NCBI RefSeq assembly: GCF_003858645.1
Contig: NZ_RQJP01000002.1
Coordinates: 930,001-994,000 of the forward strand
DNA: 64,000 nucleotides
Direction of reading: 5' to 3'
Source of the DNA: Larkinella knui
GTDB lineage: Bacteria; Bacteroidota; Bacteroidia; Cytophagales; Spirosomataceae
Part shown: positions 53,342 through 63,600 of the stretch, in pieces
How positions within the stretch are numbered: position 1 is the first letter of the stretch
Layout of the letters: the number at the start of each line of letters is the position of its first letter
Made by a program: the position numbers and the translations under genes
The notes under the pieces: model-generated
The model's database searches: none
What the model was told of the DNA's origin: nothing
What the model saw: only the letters and a program-made list of their open reading frames with translations

Positions 53342-55399
53342 ATGGCATCCGCATCTGCTCTACCAAAACCTGATTCCAAAGAACCGCTCTGGAAACCCGA
53401 CCGGCGGCTTATCGACCAGTCGCAAATGAAACGATACCTCGACTGGCTGTTTGTCAAGAAAGGGTTGTATTTCCGGGATTACCACGATTTATGGGACTGG
53501 TCGACCACCGACCTCGAAGATTTCTGGCGAAGCATCTGGCAATTTTTCAACGTGCAAAGCCACCGCGACTACCAGGAAGTGATCGAAAAACCGGCATCAG
53601 GCATGATCGGAACGCGCTGGTTTACGGGTGCCACGCTGAACTACGCCGAACACGTTTTCCGCAACAAAACCAACGAACGCCCGGCCATTCTCTTTCAGTC
53701 GGAGCAACAGCCGCTGACGTCACTGAGCTGGTCGGATCTGGAACAACAGGTAACCGCCATCGCCCATTTTCTGCGCGAAAACAACGTCCGGCCCGGCGAC
53801 CGCGTGGTGTCGGTTTTGCCCAATATCCCGGAAGCCGTCGTTGCGTTTCTGGCCACCAACAGCGTGGGGGCCATCTGGTCGAGTTGTTCACCGGATTTCG
53901 GAACGCCCAGCATCATCGACCGCTTCCGGCAAATCGAGCCCAAGGTGCTGTTTGCCGTCGATGGGTACTCGTACAACGGAAAACTGATTGATAAAACCGA
54001 GGAATTGAGCGACCTGCAATCGGCGCTGCCCAGCCTGAAAAAAGTCGTCTGGGTATCTAATCTCAATCCGGATTTTGACCCCTTGACCGGCCCCCGTACC
54101 AAATCGGTTTTGTGGAATTCAATCTTGCAAACCAACACGGCCGTACCCCTGGTTTTTGAGCCGGTTTCGTTCGAACACCCGATCTGGATTTTGTTTTCGT
54201 CGGGCACAACCGGCAAACCCAAGGCCATTACGCACAGCGTTGGCGGCTGTTTGCTGGAACATTTGAAAGCGCTGGCCTTGCACCAGGATGTGCAACCCGG
54301 CGACCGGTATTTCTGGTATTCGACAACGGGCTGGATGATGTGGAATTATTCGGTCGCGTCGTTGCTGGTCGGGGCCACGCTGGTGATCTACGACGGCTCG
54401 GCGGGCTATCCGAACATGGATGTGCTCTGGAATCTGGCCGAGCGCGCCCGCATCAACCACTTCGGTGCGGGCGCGGCCTATCTGCTGGCCTGTATGCGGG
54501 CGGGCCTCTCCTACGTTGGCATTTCCAAACTGGCCCACCTGAAAACCATCGGCTCCACGGGGTCGCCCCTGCCGCCCGAAGGATTCCGCTGGGTGTATGA
54601 GTCGGTTAAAAAAGACATTTGGCTGGTTTCGCTCAGTGGCGGCACGGATGTTTGCAGCGGTTTTGTTGGCGGCTGTCCGATGCTGCCGGTCTATGAAGGC
54701 GAAATTCAGTGCCGGATGCTGGGCTGTAAACTCGAATCGTTCGATGAAAACGGAAAACCGGTTCGCAATGAACTGGGTGAAATGGTGATTCTGGAACCCA
54801 TGCCGTCGATGCCAATTTATTTCTGGAATGACAATGCCGACGCTCCAACCGGTAACCAACGGTACAAAGCCAGTTACTTCGAACACTACGACGGCATCTG
54901 GCGGCACGGCGACTGGATCAAAATCACGGACCGCAAAACCGTGGTCATTTACGGCCGCTCGGATGCCACCCTCAACCGCGACGGCGTTCGGATTGGCACG
55001 AGCGAAATCTACAGTGCCGTTGAAAGCCTTCCCGACATACGCGACAGTCTGGTGGTTTGCCTCGAACTCCACGGCGGGCGGTATTTCATGCCCTTATTCG
55101 TCGTGCTGAACGACCCGACGGCGAGTCAGCCCACCGAACTGGACGAGGAAATGGCGCAGCGAATCCGGCTCGCACTCCGCACCCAATACAGCCCCCGGCA
55201 CGTTCCCGACGCCATTTTTCAGGTACCGGAAATACCGTATACCATCAGCGGTAAAAAGGTGGAAGCACCCGTAAAAAAGATTCTGATGGGCATGTCGCCC
55301 GACCGGGTGACGAGTCGTGATACGCTCCGGAATCCGGCGGCTTTGGATACGTTTATTCAGCTGGCCGACAGCCTGAAATCCGATTTGTTGGTCAAATAG
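53342..55399 (+). CDS. Acetoacetate-CoA ligase
   Basis: A 685-residue acyl-adenylate-forming enzyme. The N-terminal acetyl-CoA synthetase-like segment (about 40-100) precedes the AMP-binding core with ILFSSGTTGKPKAI (P-loop, about 285-298), YSTTGWMMWNY, and GGTDVCSGF. The C-terminal lid has HGDWIKITDRKTVVIYGRSD, NRDGVRIGTSEIY and the catalytic Lys in TISGKKVEAPVKKIL. The length and the order of motifs match acetoacetyl-CoA synthetase better than acetyl-CoA synthetase. It would recover acetoacetate from polymer or ketone breakdown. It is a single gene, divergent from the pseudouridine synthase. Confidence 0.9.
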   Translation: MASASALPKPDSKEPLWKPDRRLIDQSQMKRYLDWLFVKKGLYFRDYHDLWDWSTTDLEDFWRSIWQFFNVQSHRDYQEVIEKPASGMIGTRWFTGATLNYAEHVFRNKTNERPAILFQSEQQPLTSLSWSDLEQQVTAIAHFLRENNVRPGDRVVSVLPNIPEAVVAFLATNSVGAIWSSCSPDFGTPSIIDRFRQIEPKVLFAVDGYSYNGKLIDKTEELSDLQSALPSLKKVVWVSNLNPDFDPLTGPRTKSVLWNSILQTNTAVPLVFEPVSFEHPIWILFSSGTTGKPKAITHSVGGCLLEHLKALALHQDVQPGDRYFWYSTTGWMMWNYSVASLLVGATLVIYDGSAGYPNMDVLWNLAERARINHFGAGAAYLLACMRAGLSYVGISKLAHLKTIGSTGSPLPPEGFRWVYESVKKDIWLVSLSGGTDVCSGFVGGCPMLPVYEGEIQCRMLGCKLESFDENGKPVRNELGEMVILEPMPSMPIYFWNDNADAPTGNQRYKASYFEHYDGIWRHGDWIKITDRKTVVIYGRSDATLNRDGVRIGTSEIYSAVESLPDIRDSLVVCLELHGGRYFMPLFVVLNDPTASQPTELDEEMAQRIRLALRTQYSPRHVPDAIFQVPEIPYTISGKKVEAPVKKILMGMSPDRVTSRDTLRNPAALDTFIQLADSLKSDLLVK

Positions 55400-55481
55400 G
55401 AGACTCGGAATAAATTCTATATCTTTCATTCAGTTTCGGCAAACATTTTGCCCCTGATTTATCGTTATTGCAGTACGTAAC

Positions 55482-55559
55482 CGCGGACCAAAGTCCGTGA
55501 GAATTGGCCAACTAATATCAACAACCTATTAGAATGTTTCACGGTCTTTAGTCCGTGGG
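55482..55559. repeat. Pair of small inverted hairpins upstream of the S41 protease gene
   Basis: Two related hairpins occur about 40 bases apart: CGCGGAC-CAAA-GTCCGTG and CACGGTC-TTTA-GTCCGTG. The second is roughly the inverse of the first. The right one ends 8 bases before the protease start and might fold over its ribosome site. Confidence 0.6.
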
Positions 55560-55566
55560 TACCCGT

Positions 55567-57249
55567 ATGAAAGAACCTGAACACGAAAAAATCCGGAATG
55601 ACAAGGCAACTGTCCGGTTGCCGATGTTACTGGGCATTACGCTGGCGGCCGGCATGTTGATCGGCGCTACGTTTTTTGGGGGTGGCAAAAGCCTCAACAA
55701 CATTGGAAGAGGGTATTCGAAATTCAAGGAAGTTCTGCAACTGATTGAAAACAACTACGTTGATTCGGTCAACACCGATGATCTGGTCGATTATTCCATT
55801 GCCAAGATGCTGGAGAAACTGGACCCGCACACCACCTACATGAACCCGCAGGACGCCGTGGCCGCCCGGACGCAGCTCGAAGGTGGTTTTGACGGCATTG
55901 GTGTCGAGTTTAACATCTATAAAGATACCGTCTACGTAGTGACCCCGATGGCCGGTGGCCCGTCCGAAACCGCCGGTATTCTGAGCGGTGACAAGATCAT
56001 CAAGGTGGACAACACCGAAATGACCGGTAGCAAACTAGACAACGCGCTGGTATTCAAAAAATTGCGCGGCAAGAAAGGAACGGAAGTGAAATTGATGGTA
56101 CTCCGGAAAGGGGAGAAAAAACCGCTCTTGTTTACGGTACAGCGCGACCGGATTCCGACCTACTCCGTCGATGCGGCTTATATGGTGGATGATAAAACCG
56201 GGTATATCAAAGTAAACCGGTTCTCGGAAACCACCTACGACGAGTTCAAAAAAGCCTTGGGTACGCTGAAACAGAAAGGTATGACCCAGATGGTGCTCGA
56301 TTTGCGCAACAACCCCGGCGGCTATATGGACCGGGCAACGAGCCTGGCCGACGAATTTATTTCGGGTGATAAACTGCTGGTGTATACCGATGGAAAAGAC
56401 GATCGCTACGACCGCCAGACGAAAGCCCGGATTGCCGGACAGTTTGAAGACGGCCCCGTAATCGTGTTGATGGACGAAGGCAGTGCGTCGGCGTCGGAGA
56501 TTGTGGCCGGGGCCCTGCAGGATCAGGACCGGGCGCTGATCGTGGGTCGGCGGTCGTTCGGCAAAGGGCTGGTGCAAATGCCGGTGATGCTGTCCGACGG
56601 TTCCGAACTGCGGTTGACGATCTCCCGGTATTACACGCCGAGCGGCCGGAGCATTCAGAAACCTTACGTGGCGGGTCATAGTGAAGACTACGAAAAAGAA
56701 CTGGAAGCCCGTTCGAAAAGTGGGGAATATTACGTCGCCGACAGCATCAAGAACAACGAGAAATACAAGTTCAAAACCGCGGGCGGGCGGACGGTATTTG
56801 GTGCCGGTGGCATCACACCCGACGTGTTTGTGCCCCGCGACACGCTGTTCATGACCAAGTACCTGATTCAGTTGTTCAACAAGAACATCGTTCGGGAACA
56901 GGCGATGGAATACGCCAACGATCACCGGAAACAACTGGAGAAAGATGGGTTTGCCAGCTATAAAAAGAACTTCGTTGTGACGGACGCGATGCTGAAACGG
57001 CTGACCGACGATGCATCGGCGCAGGGCATCAAGTTCAATGAAGCGGAATACAAACGGTCGAAGAAATACATTCAGACGCAGCTGAAAGCCTATATTGCCC
57101 AGTATGCCTGGCGGCAGGGCCACCGCGACGGTCTCAATAACGAGTTTTTCGAAATGCTCTCCGAGGGCGACGAAACCTATAAGAAAGCCCTGACGCTCTT
57201 CGACCGGGCACGGCTGCTGGAAAAAGGCGGTTATGCCTCACACAAATAA
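55567..57249 (+). CDS. C-terminal processing serine protease, S41 family
   Basis: A 560-residue envelope protease of the CtpA/Tsp type. An N-terminal membrane helix (about 20-40, PMLLGITLAAGMLIGATFFG) anchors it. A tail-binding S41 N-domain precedes a PDZ domain (about 100-185, GGFDGIGVEFN to VQRDRI). The protease domain has the catalytic Ser in DEGSASASEIVAGAL and Lys in RRSFGKGLVQ. The C-terminal 150 residues are helical and charged. The start is set at the ATG 55567; a GTG four codons earlier is possible and lies in the hairpin. It is convergent with ffh. Confidence 0.95.
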   Translation: MKEPEHEKIRNDKATVRLPMLLGITLAAGMLIGATFFGGGKSLNNIGRGYSKFKEVLQLIENNYVDSVNTDDLVDYSIAKMLEKLDPHTTYMNPQDAVAARTQLEGGFDGIGVEFNIYKDTVYVVTPMAGGPSETAGILSGDKIIKVDNTEMTGSKLDNALVFKKLRGKKGTEVKLMVLRKGEKKPLLFTVQRDRIPTYSVDAAYMVDDKTGYIKVNRFSETTYDEFKKALGTLKQKGMTQMVLDLRNNPGGYMDRATSLADEFISGDKLLVYTDGKDDRYDRQTKARIAGQFEDGPVIVLMDEGSASASEIVAGALQDQDRALIVGRRSFGKGLVQMPVMLSDGSELRLTISRYYTPSGRSIQKPYVAGHSEDYEKELEARSKSGEYYVADSIKNNEKYKFKTAGGRTVFGAGGITPDVFVPRDTLFMTKYLIQLFNKNIVREQAMEYANDHRKQLEKDGFASYKKNFVVTDAMLKRLTDDASAQGIKFNEAEYKRSKKYIQTQLKAYIAQYAWRQGHRDGLNNEFFEMLSEGDETYKKALTLFDRARLLEKGGYASHK

Positions 57250-57255
57250 AGCGGA

Positions 57256-57286
57256 GAAGTAGGACGGAGTTAGTCCGTCCTACTTC
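57256..57286. terminator. Bidirectional terminator overlapping the end of ffh
   Basis: A perfect 13-base stem (GAAGTAGGACGGA / TCCGTCCTACTTC, loop GTTAG) starts 7 bases after the protease stop. Its right arm runs into the last codons and stop (57280-57282) of the convergent ffh gene. Confidence 0.75.
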
Positions 57287-58599
57287 ATCATTTTGCTCAG
57301 TTTACCGGATGAATTCATCTGGTTCATTTTCTTCATCATCTTCCGCATTTCGTCAAATTGCTTCAGCAGGTTGTTCACTTCCTGAATGGACGTTCCACTG
57401 CCGCTGGCGATGCGTTTTTTGCGGTTTCCGTCGATAATATCGGGGCGTTCGCGTTCAATCGGGGTCATGGAGCCGATGATGGCTTCGATGGGTTTGAACG
57501 AGTCGTTGTCGATATCGACATCCTTCATCATCTTACCCATCCCGGGAATCATGCCGATGAGGTCCTTGATGTTCCCCATCTTTTTGATTTGCTGCAACTG
57601 CCCCCGGAAGTCGTTGAAATCGAACTTGTTCTGGCGCATTTTTGAGCTGATGCGCTTGGCTTCGTCTTCGTCGAAAGCCTGCTGCGCCCGCTCAACGAGT
57701 GAAATCACGTCACCCATGCCCAGAATCCGGCTGGCCATCCGGTCGGGGTAGAAGATATCGAGGGCTTCCATCTTCTCGCCCGTACTCATAAACTTGATGG
57801 GCTTCTGCACCACACCCCGAATCGAGAGGGCAGCTCCACCGCGGGCGTCACCGTCCAGCTTGGTCAACACCACGCCGTCGAAATTCAGCCGGTCGTTGAA
57901 GGTCTTGGCCGTATTGACCGCATCCTGGCCCGTCATCGAGTCAACGACAAAGAGGGTTTCCGACGGATTGAGGGCTTTTTTGAGGTTTTCGACCTCCTTC
58001 ATCATCACCTCATCCACGGCCAGACGACCGGCGGTATCGACAATGACTACTTTCTTGCCGGTTTTGCGGGCGTGCGCCAGGGCATTCTGCGCAATCTCGA
58101 CGGCATTTTTGTTTTCCGGTTCGGCATACACCTCCACGCCCACCTGCTCGCCCAGCACTTTCAACTGGTCGATAGCCGCCGGGCGGTAAATGTCGCAGGC
58201 CGTCAGCAGCACGTTACGGCCCTGCTTTTTCAGAAAAGCCGCCAGTTTGCCCGAGAACGTCGTTTTCCCGGAACCCTGCAAACCCGCAATCAAAATGATG
58301 GCTGGATCGCCTTTAAGGTTGATTCCTTCGGCTTCGCCACCCATCAGTTCGGTCAGTTCTTCCTGAACGATCTTGACGAACAGTTGACCCGGTTCGACGG
58401 CGATCAACACCTTGCGATCGAGGGCCTTCTCTTTCACGCGGTCGGTAACCTCCTTGGCTACTTTGTAATTCACGTCGGCGTCGGTCAAAGCCCGGCGCAC
58501 TTCCTTAACGGTCGCGGCAACGTTGATTTCGGTAATCCGGCCCTGCCCTTTTAAGGTCTTGAAAGCCTGATTGAGTTTATCCTGAAGATTTTCAAACAT
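57280..58599 (-). CDS. ffh: Signal recognition particle protein Ffh (SRP54)
   Basis: A 439-residue GTPase that guides nascent membrane proteins to the membrane with the SRP RNA and FtsY. The N domain (about 1-85) precedes the G domain with GLQGSGKTTFSGKLA, IVDTAGRLAVDE, and TKLDGDARGG. The C-terminal M domain (about 300-439) is methionine-rich (MIPGMGKMMKDV, FDEMRKMMKKMNQMNSSGKL). All key motifs are intact and the length is standard. No SRP RNA gene was seen nearby. A long inverted repeat lies directly upstream. Confidence 0.98.
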   Translation of the reverse strand: MFENLQDKLNQAFKTLKGQGRITEINVAATVKEVRRALTDADVNYKVAKEVTDRVKEKALDRKVLIAVEPGQLFVKIVQEELTELMGGEAEGINLKGDPAIILIAGLQGSGKTTFSGKLAAFLKKQGRNVLLTACDIYRPAAIDQLKVLGEQVGVEVYAEPENKNAVEIAQNALAHARKTGKKVVIVDTAGRLAVDEVMMKEVENLKKALNPSETLFVVDSMTGQDAVNTAKTFNDRLNFDGVVLTKLDGDARGGAALSIRGVVQKPIKFMSTGEKMEALDIFYPDRMASRILGMGDVISLVERAQQAFDEDEAKRISSKMRQNKFDFNDFRGQLQQIKKMGNIKDLIGMIPGMGKMMKDVDIDNDSFKPIEAIIGSMTPIERERPDIIDGNRKKRIASGSGTSIQEVNNLLKQFDEMRKMMKKMNQMNSSGKLSKMMK

Positions 58600-58617
58600 G
58601 ATTCGATGCTTATTTAC

Positions 58618-58709
58618 CTCCGCTAAACTCCTTTTTTCTCCGTTTACCTCTGCGAAATAGCATTTAAATTATTTCGCGGAGGTAAGCGGAGAAAAGGAGT
58701 TGAGCGGAG
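58618..58709. repeat. Long imperfect inverted repeat upstream of ffh
   Basis: A 92-base nearly palindromic segment with arms of about 40 bases runs from CTCCGCTAAACTCC on the left to GGAGTTGAGCGGAG on the right. It has a few mismatches and an AT-rich loop (ATTTAAATT). It lies 18 bases before the ffh start, so it would fold in its leader or sit in its promoter. The unit style resembles the perfect repeat at 19133-19198. Confidence 0.8.
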
Positions 58710-58780
58710 AATTACAAAGTTAATGAATTTTAGGGGAGGTTGGAAATACAGGAACGACAGGAAATTGGGCAGGCCGCTTT

Positions 58781-59341
58781 TCACAACAGCAACCCGTGCC
58801 AGCCCTCCCGCAGCTTATTCACCGCGCGGTGCAGCAGATTCCCGACGGATTGATACGTAAGCCCCATCACTTCCGCAATTTTATCGTTGGGCAAAGCCGC
58901 AAAAAATTTCAGGTGAATGGCTTCCTGCTGGCGGTCGGTCAGGGTTTTGAGCAGCGTATCCAGGCGGCTGCGTTGATACGCCGATAGTTCGGTTCGGATC
59001 AGTTCGTCTTCAATGCTCTCGGTGTGGAGAAAACCGTCGGCCATTCCGTCTTCAAAGGATTCGGTTTTTCCGCTTCGAATCGCATCTTTATACAATTTCC
59101 GGCGTAGTGATTTGAACAGATACACCCGTACGTATTCCGTCTGGGCAATATTCCGGCGGTAGGCCCAGAGCTCAACGAACAAATCCTGCATACAATCCTT
59201 CAGCAGATCGGCGTCGCGGGTAAACTTGAAACCGTAGTGATAGAGCGGGCGGTAGAACCGGCGAATCAACTCTTCAAAAGCGACCTCGTCTCCCAGCCGA
59301 ATCTCATCCCACAAGTCTGAATCCGGTAAATTTTTCTTCAT
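58781..59341 (-). CDS. RNA polymerase ECF-type sigma factor (FecI-like)
   Basis: A 186-residue sigma-70 family protein. Region 2 (FRRFYRPLYHYGFKFTRDADL-like stretch, about residues 25-60, with LLKDCMQDLFVELW) and region 4 (LTDRQQEAIHLKFFAALPND, then KIAEVMGLTYQSVGNLLHRA) are intact. The length is typical of the FecI-like group of Bacteroidota. It is divergent from the FecR gene on the plus strand, with about 200 bases between, and a SusC gene follows that. The usual order is sigma then FecR on one strand, so the divergent layout is slightly uncommon. Confidence 0.93.
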   Translation of the reverse strand: MKKNLPDSDLWDEIRLGDEVAFEELIRRFYRPLYHYGFKFTRDADLLKDCMQDLFVELWAYRRNIAQTEYVRVYLFKSLRRKLYKDAIRSGKTESFEDGMADGFLHTESIEDELIRTELSAYQRSRLDTLLKTLTDRQQEAIHLKFFAALPNDKIAEVMGLTYQSVGNLLHRAVNKLREGWHGLLL

Positions 59342-59538
59342 ATGGCAGCACAGTACGCATCCAGCGATTTTCCGTCAGCAGGGCTCAGGAAACCGCTTAA
59401 GCTGTTTAAAAGTAGTTCATAATCCTTAAAAACAGTAACAAACGAGGATTTTTGGGCAATAAAAAAAGGGACAAAACTGGGTATGAACTCAAAAAACCGT
59501 TCTATCTACCAATACAGCACCGGCCACCTCTCTTTTTC

Positions 59539-60630
59539 ATGCAGTATCATTCGTACAAAGCCGAAGATTTTCTGACCGACGATTCCTTTATCGCCTGGGT
59601 GTATAACCGGGATGCAGCCGCTGCGGCTTTCTGGTCCGATTGGATGGCGCAGGCGCACCCAAACCGGGCGGAAGCATTACTGGCGAAAGACATTCTGGAA
59701 GCACTCAACGTACCGGAAACGGAGGTAAGCGAAGCGACGCTGACACACGAAACCGGCCAGATTTTACGGCGGGTGAGTCAATCGTCGGAACGGCGAAAAC
59801 TACCGGTTTTGGGTCGAATCTGGTATGCGGCCGCGCTGCTTATTCTGTTCTTGGGCGCGGGCTGGCTGGTGTGGCGAATTCCCCAAAAACCGCCTTTTCT
59901 GGCGAGTCTGTTGCCGGATGCGCGCCCCAAAGAAGGCGTGGTCGAGCAGGCCAATCGCACCGACAAACCGGTTCAGGTCACCTTGCCGGACGGCAGCACG
60001 GTTCGGCTCCAGCCCAACAGCCGGATTCAGCACGTTGCCGGTTTTGGTCAGAAAGTCCGCGCTGTTCTGCTGACGGGTGAAGCATTTTTTGACGTGGTTC
60101 CGAATCCGAAAGTCCCGTTTCTGGTCTACGCCCGCGACGTGGTGACGCGCGTGGTCGGCACCAGCTTTACGATCAGGGCCTACGATGAGCTTCCGCAGGT
60201 GACGGTGGCGGTGCGGACCGGGCGCGTGACGGTGTATTCCCGCAAAGAGCTGGAACAGCAGCGGAATGTTGAAAAACCGGAAGTCACCGGCGTTGTGCTG
60301 ACCCCCAATCAGCAAGTCGTTTTTAACGCGAAAGAGGAAGTTTTTCACAAAGAACTGGTCGAAAAACCGGTTTTCGTTGCCAAAAACGCGGCTTCGGTTT
60401 CCTTTGAATTCGAAGATGTGCCGCTCGCTGAAGTATTCCGGCGCATTGAAGAAACGTACGAAATCGACATCGTCTACAACGAATCCCTGCTGCAAAAATG
60501 TACGCTGACCGCTTCCCTGACCGGTTTATCGCTCTATGAACAACTTCGTCTGATCAGCAAATCACTCCAGGGTTCCTACGAAGTAACCGACGGCAAAGTC
60601 CTCATCCTGGCCACCGGATGTGGCGAATAA
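59539..60630 (+). CDS. FecR-family anti-sigma regulator
   Basis: A 363-residue transmembrane regulator. A cytoplasmic N-terminus (about 1-95) binds the sigma factor. A single membrane helix (about 103-123, LLILFLGAGWLVW) follows. The periplasmic part has the FecR beta domain (VTLPDGSTVRLQPNSRIQHV to VTVAVRTGRVTVYS) and a C-terminal DUF4974 domain (FEFEDVPLAEVFRRIEETYE). It would receive a signal from the STN domain of the SusC receptor encoded 38 bases downstream. The Met at 59539 is preferred over a TTG 29 codons upstream, because the longer N-terminus is not family-like. Confidence 0.93.
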   Translation: MQYHSYKAEDFLTDDSFIAWVYNRDAAAAAFWSDWMAQAHPNRAEALLAKDILEALNVPETEVSEATLTHETGQILRRVSQSSERRKLPVLGRIWYAAALLILFLGAGWLVWRIPQKPPFLASLLPDARPKEGVVEQANRTDKPVQVTLPDGSTVRLQPNSRIQHVAGFGQKVRAVLLTGEAFFDVVPNPKVPFLVYARDVVTRVVGTSFTIRAYDELPQVTVAVRTGRVTVYSRKELEQQRNVEKPEVTGVVLTPNQQVVFNAKEEVFHKELVEKPVFVAKNAASVSFEFEDVPLAEVFRRIEETYEIDIVYNESLLQKCTLTASLTGLSLYEQLRLISKSLQGSYEVTDGKVLILATGCGE

Positions 60631-60668
60631 ATCCCAATTCACAATGCGACACCTTTCGTAAACAAACC

Positions 60669-63600
60669 ATGAAAAAACGACTACCAACCCGACCGTTTGT
60701 GTCTTGCCTCCGCCGAATGACGTGCCTGCTCCTGCTGCTCGCAGTCAGCCCGTTCGCCTTCTCGTTCAATCCGGATCAGGCCACGAAAGAATTGCTGAGC
60801 CAGCGCGTCAGTCTGCAACTGAAAAACAAATCGCTGAAACAGGTTTTGGCCACCATCGAAAAGCAAACGCAGGTCAAATTTGTATACGTCCCCCAAAACA
60901 TCGGAATTGACCGCGACCTTTCCTTAGTCGCCACGAATGAGCAATTATCCGCGGTTCTGGAGCGGCTGTTTGCGCCCCTGGCCATCACGTATGAAGTGGC
61001 CGAAAACCGCATCATTCTGACAAAAAGCAAAACCAGCGAACTGCAGACGGTGGAGCCAGCCACCGCAACGGCCTCACTCGAACAGGCGGTTTCCGGAACC
61101 GTTTCCGACGACCGGGGCGAAAGCCTGCCCGGCGTCAGCATCACCGTAAAGGGCACCACGCAGGGAACGACTACCGACGCCCAGGGGGCTTTCAAACTCA
61201 ACGTGGCCGACGGCAATGCAGTACTGGTTTTCAGCTTTGTGGGCTATGCCAAACAGGAAATTACCGTCGGGACCCAGAGCGTCATTACGGTACGTTTGTT
61301 GCCTGGCGATCAGACGCTTAACGAAGTGGTTGTCACGGCATTGGGGATCAAACGGGAGAAAAAAGCATTGGCCTATTCCACCGGTGAAATCAAAGGTTCC
61401 GATCTGGCGCAATCCAATGTTACCAATCTCGGAACGGCTTTATCGGCCAAGGTATCGGGTGTGCAGGTAACCTCATCGGCAGGCGGGATGTCCGGTTCGT
61501 CGCGGATCGTGATTCGGGGCAACTCCTCGCTGTCGGGAAACTCGCAGCCGCTTTATGTGATCGACGGCGTTCCCATCGACAACTCCAACCGCCGGGCGAT
61601 TAGCTCCTTTCAGTTGCAGGGCGGTCTGGATGGTGGTGACGGTATTTCGAACATCAACCCGAACGACATTGAATCCATGACCATTCTGAAAGGCCCCAAC
61701 GGAACGGCTTTGTACGGCCAGTTGGGGGCCAATGGTGTCGTGATTATTACGACCAAATCCGGTCGGCGGAACCGGCGACCCTCCATTCAGTATAATGGTA
61801 GTTATTCGGTCGGCAATGCGCTCGTCAAACCGGATTACCAGAACGAATACGGTCAGGGCTACAACGGCCAGTTTACGTTTTACCGCCAGGCTAACGGCGT
61901 TGTGGTACCGTTCAGTTCGGCGCTGACGGGCGGTATTCCCAAGCTCAGCGCGGGCCGGAACCCGACGACGCGCGGAAGCTGGGGGCCGAAAATGCAGGGG
62001 CAGACGATTGAGGATATGTGGGGTGACACCGTGAGTTATTCGCCCGTAACCGATCCGTATACCGCTTTTTTCCGACCCGAAAAACAGGCGATGAATACCG
62101 TCAGCGTCGACGGCGGTGGGGAAAAAGTGAATTATTATTTTTCGCTGACCAACCTGACCAACGACGGTTTTACACCGACCAACAAGCTGAACCGGAATTC
62201 GGTGACGGTCAAACTGTCGGCGGATATTGCCAAAGGCTTGAATCTGGATACGAAAGTCAATTACGTCAACCAGTTTGTGAACAACCGTCCATATGTGGGT
62301 GACGACGGCCTGAACCCGGTTTACCGGTTTTTGTACATTCCGCGCAGCCTGAACATGGACGGTTTGAAGCGGTATGAATACACGGCCAAAGACATCCGGT
62401 ATTCGCAGGATCTGGGCGGCAACGGGTATTTCGTCGGGGGTGAAAAGATTTTTGAAAGTAACTCGGTGACTTCCAACCCGTTCTGGACCATCAACAATAC
62501 GCACAACGAAGACACCCGCGACCGGATTATTGCCTACGCCAAGCTGAATTACGAGTTTGCGAAAGGGATCAATTTGCAGGTTCGTTACGGAACGGATTTG
62601 TATTACGAACGCCAGTATGCCTGGAAAGCCGTCGGAACGCGCATCTCGCAAACCGGCGATGTATCTGAAAATGTGGAGTTTAGCAAAACCGAAAATATCG
62701 ATGGGTTGCTGATGATCAACAAGGAGGTCGGTGACTTTTCAATCAACGCCAACTTTGGAGTCAACCACCTGAGCAACAAATACCGCATTACGGGCAATAC
62801 CGGAACCCAACTCAGTATTCCGGGGCTGTATGCCGTCGGTCGGACGGTGTTAAACACGCCCCGGCTGGGTGTGGCCGAATCCGTCATCAACTCGGTTTAC
62901 GGGCAGGCCAGCGTTGGTTTCCGCAATTACCTGTTCCTCGACGTGTCGGCCCGGAATGACTGGGCGTCGACGTTGCCGATCACCAACAGCTCGTTTTTCT
63001 ACCCGTCGGTGGGGTTGAGCTGGGCCGTCACCGATGCCCTCAAACTGAACTTGCCGGCTTTAGATTTTTTCAAAGTACGGGCTTCGTATGCGCAGGCCGG
63101 GCGTTCGGGCGATCCCTATTCGACCCTGGGTTATTATGCCCTGAATGCCAACACGTTCCTGAACCAACCGCTGGCGACCTACACCAACACGATTGTTGAC
63201 CCGAACCTGAAAAACGAACTGAAAACGTCGTACGAAGCCGGGGCCGAATTACGGTTTTTCAAAAACCGCCTGAACCTGGACTTTACGTATTATCATTCCG
63301 TAACGAGCAATCAGATCCTACCGATTGTAATCTCGCAATCAACCGGTTACAGCAGTTTTCTCACCAACGCCGGACGGATCGAGAACAAGGGCATCGAGTT
63401 TCTGATTGCCGGTACGCCCATCAAACTGGCGAACGGATTTTCGTGGGATGCCGGTTTTAACTTCTCCGCCAACCGCAACAAAGTGCTCGAACTCATCGAC
63501 GGCGTGAACGAAATCGTGGTGGGTTCCGACCGCAACATCCGGGTGGTGGCCGCACCGGGCCAGCCCTATGGTCAGTTGAAAGCCGCCGATTATGCGTGGC

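Noticed and set aside
54119-55072. 317-codon minus-strand frame
   Set aside because: Antisense to acetoacetate-CoA ligase, whose AMP-binding motifs are intact.
56035-57123. 362-codon minus-strand frame
   Set aside because: Antisense to the S41 protease catalytic domain; no motifs and no independent upstream region.
61473-62651. 392-codon minus-strand frame
   Set aside because: It is antisense to the SusC/STN receptor, whose plus-strand translation shows all family motifs. The minus frame has no recognisable domain and is a composition shadow.
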